From assembly GCA_900543085.1 (NCBI GenBank), contig UQQF01000018.1, positions 1 through 37,330 on the forward strand: a stretch of DNA of 37,330 nucleotides, written 5' to 3'. The stretch comes from an uncultured Eubacteriales bacterium (GTDB taxonomy: Bacteria > Bacillota > Clostridia > Oscillospirales > Oscillospiraceae). Shown piece after piece: positions 31,933 through 37,330 of this stretch (the stretch's first letter is position 1; every line of letters starts with the position of its first letter). The notes beneath the pieces are model-generated. The model did not search any database. It worked only from the letters and a program-made list of their open reading frames with translations, and had not been told where the DNA came from. A program made the position numbers and the translations under genes.

Positions 31933-33825
31933 ATGAAAAAAGCACGGGATAAGTTTGCCTCGGCGATAGAGGCGCTGCTGGAGTGGGGCGGCATGAAGCG
32001 CGAGATAATCTGCCTGGTTATAGGCGGTATTTCGCTGCTTTTCAGCCTGTTTGACCCGATTTCACTGCCCTTTGACCCGGCCTGGCTGGCAATAATTCTC
32101 TGCGGTGTGCCAATAATCCTGGAGGCGATCGTGGGTTTAGTCACCGTTTTCGACATAAAAGCGGACGTTCTTGTCTCACTTGCGCTGATAGCCTCCGTCG
32201 CAACGGGCGAAAACTTCGCCGCCGGCGAAGTCGCCTTCATAATGCAGCTCGGCTCGCTGCTCGAGGACCTGACGGTCGCCAAAGCTCGCGCGGGGATAGA
32301 GCGCCTGGTGCAGCTCACGCCGCAGACTGCGCGCCTGGTCACCGAGTCCGGCGAGAAGGTAGTCCCCGCCGCCGACGTGCGCGTAGGTGACGTGCTCCGA
32401 GTCCTGCCGGGAGAGAGCATACCCGTCGACGGCGTGATCATCTCGGGCGAGACCAGCGTGGACCAGAGCGTCATGACGGGCGAGAGCCTGCCCGTGGACA
32501 AGTCGCAGGGCGACGAGGTCAGTTCCGGCACCGTGAACCGCTTCGGCTCCTTCGACATGCGCGCCACGCGCGTGGGCGAGGACAGCTCCATCCAGCGCAT
32601 GGTGCGCCTGGTGCAGAGCGCGGACGCCGGCAAGGCCAAGATCGTCGGCCTGGCCGACCGCTGGGCGACGTGGATAGTCGTGATAGCGCTCAGCGCGGCG
32701 GCCATCACCTGGGCTGTGACGGGGGAGATAATCCGCGCGGTGACCATCCTGGTCGTGTTCTGCCCCTGCGCGCTGGTGCTGGCCACGCCCACGGCCATCA
32801 TGGCCGCCATAGGCAACGCCACGAAGCACGGTTTCCTGGTGCGCGAGGGCGACGCGCTTGAGCGCCTGGCGCTCGTCACGCATGTCTGCTTTGACAAGAC
32901 GGGCACGCTCACGCGCGGAGAGCTGCGCGTGCAGGCCGTAAAAAGCTTCATTCCCGGCCTGAGCGAAGACGAGCTGTACTCCCTCGCCGCCGGAGCCGAG
33001 GTCAGGAGCGAGCACCCGTTGGGCAGGGCGGTGGTGGACTGCTGCCGCTCCGCCGGCTTGAGCGTACCGGAGAGCGAAGGCTTTGAGATGCTGCCGGGGC
33101 GCGGCGTCAGCGCCGTCGTGTCCGGCAGGAGCGTCCTGGCCGGGCGCGCGGAGCTGCTGCGCGAGAGCGGCGCGGACGTCCCGGAAGCCCTCGAGCAGGC
33201 GGCAGAGAACTATGCCGACGAGGGCTGCACGACAATATATCTGGCTGTGGACGGCGCGGCGGCGGGGTTCATAGCCCTGGCGGACACGCTCCGCGAGGAC
33301 GCGGAGACTATGATAGACGGAGTCAAGGCCGCGGGTGTAACACCCGTGCTTCTGACCGGCGACCATCCCGGCGCCGCGAACGCCATAGCCGGGCGCGTGG
33401 GCATCACCGAGGTGCACGCCGAGTGCCTGCCCGAAGACAAGATTCGGTACATAGACGACTGCCACGCCCGCGGCGGCGTGTGCATGATAGGCGACGGCAT
33501 AAACGACGCCCCCGCGCTCAAGCGCGCGGATGCGGGCATAGCAATGGGCGGCGTGGGCAGCGACATAGCCATAGACGCGGCGGACATAGCCCTGGTGAAC
33601 GACGACATCTCCGAGCTGCCGCACCTGCTCAGGCTCAGCCGCCGCATGATGCTGACGATAAAACTGAACATCGCGTTCTCGATGTGCCTGAACTTCCTGG
33701 CCATAGGCCTCGCCATACCGGGCATACTCGACCCGGTAGTCGGCGCGCTGGTGCACAACGCCGGGAGCGTGCTGGTCATCGCCAACTCTGCGCTGCTGCT
33801 CGGCTGGGGCGGGACGCAGAGCTGA
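31933..33825 (+). CDS. P1B-type heavy-metal-transporting ATPase
   Basis: A 630-residue metal-exporting P-type ATPase. Visible motifs: TGES (182-185, actuator), CPCALVLATPTA (from 277, metal site in a transmembrane helix), DKTGT with the phosphorylated Asp321, the HP dipeptide (361-362, nucleotide domain) and GDGIND (520-525). There is no N-terminal HMA or Cys-rich metal-binding domain. The last transmembrane helix carries HNAGSVLVIANS (608-619). This is not the Asp-containing motif of Zn/Cd pumps such as ZntA/CadA nor the MxxSS of Cu pumps, so specificity is open. I chose ATG 33 bases into the region (31933) because GAGGTGAT is correctly spaced; GTG 31924 and ATG 31927 overlap it. The CsoR-type operator upstream implies induction by a metal or sulfur species. 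Confidence 0.93.
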   Translation: MKKARDKFASAIEALLEWGGMKREIICLVIGGISLLFSLFDPISLPFDPAWLAIILCGVPIILEAIVGLVTVFDIKADVLVSLALIASVATGENFAAGEVAFIMQLGSLLEDLTVAKARAGIERLVQLTPQTARLVTESGEKVVPAADVRVGDVLRVLPGESIPVDGVIISGETSVDQSVMTGESLPVDKSQGDEVSSGTVNRFGSFDMRATRVGEDSSIQRMVRLVQSADAGKAKIVGLADRWATWIVVIALSAAAITWAVTGEIIRAVTILVVFCPCALVLATPTAIMAAIGNATKHGFLVREGDALERLALVTHVCFDKTGTLTRGELRVQAVKSFIPGLSEDELYSLAAGAEVRSEHPLGRAVVDCCRSAGLSVPESEGFEMLPGRGVSAVVSGRSVLAGRAELLRESGADVPEALEQAAENYADEGCTTIYLAVDGAAAGFIALADTLREDAETMIDGVKAAGVTPVLLTGDHPGAANAIAGRVGITEVHAECLPEDKIRYIDDCHARGGVCMIGDGINDAPALKRADAGIAMGGVGSDIAIDAADIALVNDDISELPHLLRLSRRMMLTIKLNIAFSMCLNFLAIGLAIPGILDPVVGALVHNAGSVLVIANSALLLGWGGTQS

Positions 33826-33837
33826 CAAGGAGAGGAT

Positions 33838-33933
33838 ATGCAGGCCGTAAAGGGTCGCCTCCGCATGGAGGCGGCTCTTTTCCACGTCCGGGAGCGGCGG
33901 CAGACGGCTTTGCACCGACATTGCCTTAATTGA
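33838..33933 (+). CDS. Possible 31-residue open frame after the metal ATPase
   Basis: ATG 33838 is preceded by AAGGAGAGG at good spacing and opens a 31-codon frame, MQAVKGRLRMEAALFHVRER and on to HRHCLN. It begins 12 bases after the ATPase stop. However, it runs through a terminator-like hairpin (33856-33873) and into the upstream control region of the next operon. The His/Arg/Cys-rich product could be a small metal-linked peptide, but a chance ribosome site is just as likely. Confidence 0.22.
   Translation: MQAVKGRLRMEAALFHVRERRQTALHRHCLN
33856..33882 (+). terminator. Intrinsic terminator after the metal ATPase
   Basis: A 7-base-pair stem CGCCTCC (33856-33862) with GGAGGCG (33867-33873), loop GCAT, followed by GCTCTTTT. 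Confidence 0.6.
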
Positions 33934-33957
33934 ATCAAGTTGCCTGAATTCAGGCAA
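33921..33957 (+). promoter_or_regulatory. Activator-type palindrome upstream of the bai-like operon
   Basis: TTGCCTGAATTCAGGCAA (33940-33957) is a perfect 18-base palindrome. A further TTGCCT half-site at 33921 lies 19 bases upstream, close to two helical turns. The palindrome ends 10 bases before the -35 box, centred about 54 bases before the predicted start, typical for an activator. Confidence 0.6.
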
Positions 33958-33967
33958 TGAATTTCAT

Positions 33968-33996
33968 TTGCGACTTCCGCGCGGTTGACGTATAGT
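33968..33996 (+). promoter_or_regulatory. Promoter of the bai-like operon
   Basis: TTGCGA (33968-33973) and TATAGT (33991-33996), spacing 17. The weak -35 is consistent with dependence on an activator. The predicted start near 34003 gives a ~50-base leader before ATG 34056. Confidence 0.55.
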
Positions 33997-34055
33997 TGAG
34001 AGGAAGATTGCCGAAGTTTTGGCGAATCAAACTTGAATTTGGAGAGTGACGAGAA

Positions 34056-34562
34056 ATGACTATCCCTGCCGACAAGGAGATAACCCAGCTTGTGCGCGAA
34101 ATCCTGACCGAAGCTGGCAAGGGCTATACCCCTGAGCAGCTCGCGGAAATACCCAACATCCTGGCCAGCAAGTACAAATACTGGTGGTGCATAGATATGC
34201 AGATGTGGGATCTGCTCCCCGACGTCTACACCGAGCCCTTTGAGGCCTATTCCAACGGCCGCCTGGTGCCCAACAAGTGCATCCAGGATCAGGTAGACCG
34301 CGCCGCCGTCGTATGTGACGACTCCATGGTGCCGACCCACATGGGTCACAACGCCATAGTGCAGTTCACCGGCGAGCGCAGCTGCCGCGTGCTGACCCGC
34401 CTGAACGACTACCACACCTACAAGGACGACGGCTCCACCTACGAGGGCTGGGCGCTCTACGTTGATGACATGGTCAAGTGCGATGACGGCGTGTGGCGCA
34501 TCAAGACCCTGCGCCTGACCTACCGCAAGATACTCGGCAAGCTGCGCACGATGGGAGTGTAA
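34056..34562 (+). CDS. BaiE-like SnoaL-fold dehydratase
   Basis: A 168-residue protein of the SnoaL/NTF2-like fold that resembles BaiE, the bile acid 7-alpha-dehydratase. Landmarks line up with C. scindens BaiE as I remember it: QMWDLL (49-54) with KMWDEL, YSNGRLV (65-71) with YSNGKLV, and THMGH (94-98) with MHMGH. The three catalytic residues recalled for BaiE (Tyr30, His83, Asp106) fall on Tyr42, His95 and Asp118; from the His to the Asp the alignment needs no gap. The C-terminus (WRIKTLRLTYRKIL) fits the last strand. It differs by a longer N-terminus and a shorter loop before the C-terminal strands. First gene of the operon, with GGAGAG before ATG 34056; the next gene starts 2 bases after its stop. 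Likely a soluble beta-eliminating hydro-lyase; substrate unproven. Confidence 0.72.
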   Translation: MTIPADKEITQLVREILTEAGKGYTPEQLAEIPNILASKYKYWWCIDMQMWDLLPDVYTEPFEAYSNGRLVPNKCIQDQVDRAAVVCDDSMVPTHMGHNAIVQFTGERSCRVLTRLNDYHTYKDDGSTYEGWALYVDDMVKCDDGVWRIKTLRLTYRKILGKLRTMGV

Positions 34563-34564
34563 TA

Positions 34565-36544
34565 ATGAACGAGACCTGCTTCAAGCTGCTCGAGCCCGGC
34601 AAGATAGGCCGCCTCGAGCTGAAAAACCGCATAATCCTGGCGCCCATGGGCACCATTGTCGGCAACCTCGGCCCGCGCGGCGTCGAGTATTTCATCGAGC
34701 GCGCCAAGGGCGGTGTCGCCATGCTGATGTGCAACATCGTCGTGTCCGACTACTTCGAGGACCCCAGCCACTCCATATTCCTAAATGACAAGAGCACGCC
34801 CTATTTCAAGGAGCTGTGCGACCGCGCTCACGCCCTGGGCAGCAAGGTCTGCGCCCAGCTTCACCCGGGCAACGGCCGCATCGGCGGACCGAGCCTGCTC
34901 TATCCCGTGCCCATCAGCGCCAGCGCCTGCCCCTGGATGCACGCGCCCCAGGTCAAGTGCCACGAGATGACGGTGGAGGAGATACACAGGCTCGAGGACG
35001 ACTTCCGCTCCGCCGCGCAGCGCGCCGTCGGCGCCGGCTGCGATGCCATTGAGATCCACGCCTACGGCGGCTACCTCACCGACCAGTTCCTCACCAAGCG
35101 CTGGAACACCCGTACCGACGAGTACGGCGGAGACCTGGACGGCCGTATGCGCTTCCTCAAGGAGCTTATAGCCATCTCCAAGGAGGTCGGCGGCGCCGAC
35201 TTCCCGGTCATAGTCAAGTACTGCCCCGACCACTACCTGCCCGCCGAGGAGGGCTACCGCGGCATCGAGGAGGGTCTCGAGCTGACCCGTAAGCTCATCG
35301 AGTGCGGCGTTGACGCCCTGCACGTCGACGCCGGAAGCCACGACTCCTGGTACCTGGCCATGCCGCCAGACTACATCCAGGAGATGACCGTGCAGGCTCG
35401 CAGCGCCAAGGCCGTCAAGGAGATAAGCACCGTTCCCGTGCTTACCCACGGCCGCTACTCCGACGTGGAGAAGGGCGAGAGCGTACTGCGCCACGGCGTG
35501 TGCGACTTCACCGTTATCGGCCGCGGCCTCCTCGCAGACCCCGAGATACCCAACAAGCTCGCCGAGGGCCGCGCCGAGGACATCCGTCCCTGCATTTCCT
35601 GCAACGAGGGCTGCATAGCCCGCTCCTACGCGCTCAAGAACGCCACCTGCGCCGTGAACCCGATCTGCGGCCACGAGATAGACGGCGGCATCCCCAAGGC
35701 CAAGACTCCTCTGCGCGTCCTGGTCGTCGGCGCCGGCCCCGGCGGCTGCACCGCCGCGCTCTACGCCAAGCAGGCCGGCCACGAGGTCGAGCTCTGGGAA
35801 AAGAGCGCCACCATCGGCGGCAACGCCTTCGCCGCCAGCCAGCCCTACTTCAAGACCGACATGCACGCGCTGCTGAGCTGGTACAAGCTCCAGCTGGCCA
35901 AGGCCGGCGTGCCCGTGCGCTACGGCCGCGAGGCCAACCACGACAACGTCGCCGAGTGGAAGCCCGACCGCATCATCTGGGCGGCCGGCGGCTCCCCGAT
36001 TCTGCCCAAGAGCATCCCCGGCCTGGACGGCTACAGCGTTTACTCCGCGACCGATGCGCTGCGCAACCTGGTAGATGTGGGCGAGCGTATAGTCATGGTC
36101 GGCGGCGGCATGGTCGGCATCGAGGCCGCCCTGCACTTCGACAAGATGGGCAAGCAGGTCACCGTCATAGAGATGGCCAAGAAAATGCTGCCCCAGCCGA
36201 TGTTCAAGATGAACGGCGACCTCCTCAAGAAGATGATGCGCGAGAGCGGCATCACCTTCCGCACCAGCACCAAGCTCGTGTCCGTTGACAGCACCCGCAC
36301 CCACACCGCCGTGACGGTCGAGGGCCCCGAGGGCGAGGACACCATCGAGTGCGACACCGTCCTGATGGCTCTGGGCTTCGCGCCCACCAGCAAGATCGGC
36401 GAGACGCTCTCCGATATATGCCCCGTCATCTCTATCGGCGACGCTGTCGAGACCAGGAAGATACTCTATGCCACGACCGACGCCTACAACGCCGTCCTCG
36501 GGCTTGAGAATCCGGAAACCATAGACTTCAGCGACAAAGGCTGA
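34565..36544 (+). CDS. BaiCD-like NADH:flavin oxidoreductase (OYE / 4Fe-4S / FAD)
   Basis: A 659-residue three-cofactor oxidoreductase of the 2,4-dienoyl-CoA reductase / BaiCD-BaiH / enoate reductase family. The N-terminal TIM barrel (about 1-345) binds FMN (KIGRLELKNRIILAPMG). DAGSHDSWYLAMPP (near 257-270) closely resembles a stretch I recall in BaiCD (DVGSYDSWYWSHPP). The 4Fe-4S ligands lie in CISCNEGC plus a distant Cys in CAVNPICG (about 343-370). The C-terminal half has an FAD site, VVGAGPGGCTAALYAKQAG, and an NADH site, MVGGGMVGIEAALHFDKMG. BaiCD acts on 3-oxo-delta-4 bile acids; OsrB-like steroid 5-beta-reductases are a related alternative. Start ATG 34565 follows GGGAG and sits 2 bases after the BaiE-like stop. 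Closer to BaiCD than BaiH by these motifs. Confidence 0.8.
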   Translation: MNETCFKLLEPGKIGRLELKNRIILAPMGTIVGNLGPRGVEYFIERAKGGVAMLMCNIVVSDYFEDPSHSIFLNDKSTPYFKELCDRAHALGSKVCAQLHPGNGRIGGPSLLYPVPISASACPWMHAPQVKCHEMTVEEIHRLEDDFRSAAQRAVGAGCDAIEIHAYGGYLTDQFLTKRWNTRTDEYGGDLDGRMRFLKELIAISKEVGGADFPVIVKYCPDHYLPAEEGYRGIEEGLELTRKLIECGVDALHVDAGSHDSWYLAMPPDYIQEMTVQARSAKAVKEISTVPVLTHGRYSDVEKGESVLRHGVCDFTVIGRGLLADPEIPNKLAEGRAEDIRPCISCNEGCIARSYALKNATCAVNPICGHEIDGGIPKAKTPLRVLVVGAGPGGCTAALYAKQAGHEVELWEKSATIGGNAFAASQPYFKTDMHALLSWYKLQLAKAGVPVRYGREANHDNVAEWKPDRIIWAAGGSPILPKSIPGLDGYSVYSATDALRNLVDVGERIVMVGGGMVGIEAALHFDKMGKQVTVIEMAKKMLPQPMFKMNGDLLKKMMRESGITFRTSTKLVSVDSTRTHTAVTVEGPEGEDTIECDTVLMALGFAPTSKIGETLSDICPVISIGDAVETRKILYATTDAYNAVLGLENPETIDFSDKG

Positions 36545-36569
36545 CAAAATTTTAAGGAGGAAATAAATC

Positions 36570-37330
36570 ATGGACAGACTGAAAGACAAAGTGTGTGTCA
36601 TTACCGGCGCTGACGGCGGTATCTGCCACAAGGCCAGCGAATTCTTCTGCGCCGAGGGCGCGAAGGTAGTCATGGTTGACATCGACCCCGCTGTCGAAGC
36701 CAAGTGCGCCGAGATAGTGGCCAACGGCGGCGACGCCATCGCCATTACCGCCGACGTCAGCAAGCGCGAGACCTGGCACCTCATTCTCGAAAAGACCCTC
36801 GAGAAGTACGGCACTGTCGACTGCGTCGTCAACGGTGCGGCTGCTTTCTCCGGCTACAAGGACGTATTCAACGGCCAGCCTGACGAGGAGTGGGAGCACG
36901 TCCTCGACGTCAACCTCAACAGCCTGCGCTTCTCCATCGAGGTCATGTATAAGTGGATGACCAAGAACGGCGTCAAGGGCAACTTCATCAACTTCGCCTC
37001 CGCCACCGCGCTGAGCTTCATGAGCAGCGGCTGCCAGGCTTACCCCATCACCAAGGCCGGCACCAAGCTGGTCACCCAGGACATGGCCGCCATGGCCGGA
37101 CGCTTCGGAATCCGCTTCAACTGCCTCGCCCCCAACCTCATCTGGACCCCGAAGCAGGACGCCGTCTACAAGAACGAGAAGACCGCCGCCTACTTCAACG
37201 GCCTCATCCCCCTGGGCCACTACGGCATGCCTGAGGACGCCGCCTGGCTGATGGTCTACCTCGCCAGCGACGAGGCCAAGTACATCAACGGCTGCTGCAT
37301 CCCCGTCGACGGCGGCTGGCATACCTGCCA
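36570..37330 (+). CDS. Short-chain dehydrogenase/reductase, 3' end cut by window
   Basis: At least 253 residues of a classical SDR; no stop is reached before the window ends, though PVDGGWH shows that the C-terminus is close. The Rossmann start KVCVITGADGGICHKASEFF departs from the usual TGxxxGxG: the last Gly is Cys16. An acidic residue ends the second strand (VVMVDID), which favours NAD(H). The catalytic YPITK (Tyr-x3-Lys) follows FASATALSFMSSG, one residue longer than usual between Ser and Tyr. BaiA (3-alpha-hydroxysteroid dehydrogenase) belongs to the same broad family and has YPASK, but the resemblance is only family-level. GGAGG precedes ATG 36570, 25 bases after the BaiCD-like stop. 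In this operon it probably oxidises or reduces a ring hydroxyl/ketone of the same substrate. Confidence 0.85.
   Translation, partial: MDRLKDKVCVITGADGGICHKASEFFCAEGAKVVMVDIDPAVEAKCAEIVANGGDAIAITADVSKRETWHLILEKTLEKYGTVDCVVNGAAAFSGYKDVFNGQPDEEWEHVLDVNLNSLRFSIEVMYKWMTKNGVKGNFINFASATALSFMSSGCQAYPITKAGTKLVTQDMAAMAGRFGIRFNCLAPNLIWTPKQDAVYKNEKTAAYFNGLIPLGHYGMPEDAAWLMVYLASDEAKYINGCCIPVDGGWHTC

Noticed and set aside
32176..33957. A 593-codon open frame opposite the metal ATPase
   Set aside because: Low-complexity Ala/His/Arg composition and complete overlap with a clear P1B ATPase; a shadow of high GC content.
34781..36832. A 683-codon open frame opposite the BaiCD-like gene
   Set aside because: Same reason: it overlaps a gene with clear cofactor motifs and its own product matches nothing recognisable.

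Overview
The window is high-GC, tightly packed bacterial DNA. It carries pyruvate:ferredoxin oxidoreductase, an ECF sigma operon, an Asp23-FakA pair, a SpoVB-like flippase, DUF4358-type lipoproteins and a ywiB-argS pair. Together these point to an anaerobic, Gram-positive-type Firmicute, most likely a high-GC gut clostridium of the Oscillospiraceae kind. That assignment is inferred from gene content and style; no rRNA or marker phylogeny is available here. There is no insertion sequence, CRISPR array, rRNA or tRNA that I can see.

Layout. 1-1763: argS (cut by the window start) and a DUF1934 protein, leftward. 1864-2527: a strong promoter, a ~100-nt leader, a 64-residue unknown protein and a dense block of eight consecutive hairpins. 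2574-6863: a rightward envelope region with a polyprenyl-phosphate glycosyltransferase, a polytopic DUF6056-like protein, TspO and a SpoVB/MATE-type flippase. 6865-8862: a SLOG-fold protein diverging from two paralogous DUF4358-type lipoproteins that follow two ECF-like promoters 70 bp apart. 8867-16835: leftward recG, apbE, carB and carA, with one 54-residue rightward gene in between. 16939-18530: a membrane glycosyltransferase behind an operator-like palindrome. 18530-20567: leftward flavodoxin, rqcP-like S4 protein and a PAS/HATPase protein without a recognisable H-box. 20735-21883: GAPDH with unusual cofactor-site residues. 21891-27118: leftward ECF sigma, a large duplicated putative anti-sigma, and asp23-fakA. 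27146-31834: a small membrane protein and nifJ. 31868-33881: a P1B metal ATPase behind a CsoR-type palindrome. 33921-37330: a new operon running off the right edge.

The most interesting part is the right end. Three consecutive genes encode a SnoaL-fold protein resembling BaiE (bile acid 7-alpha-dehydratase), an Old Yellow Enzyme/4Fe-4S/FAD oxidoreductase resembling BaiCD, and a short-chain dehydrogenase of the broad family that includes BaiA. These are the three chemistries of bai-type dehydroxylation: alcohol oxidation, beta-elimination and flavin-dependent C=C redox. The BaiE-like protein keeps Tyr, His and Asp at the positions I recall as catalytic in Clostridium scindens BaiE. The operon has its own promoter, with a perfect 18-bp palindrome centred about 54 bp upstream of the predicted transcription start, where an activator would bind. 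Order and divergence differ from the classical bai operon, and no baiB, baiF or baiG is visible before the window ends. The substrate could be a bile acid, a steroid hormone or another cyclic alcohol.

All coordinates and motifs were read by eye. Family assignments rest on recognised motifs, not on searches.
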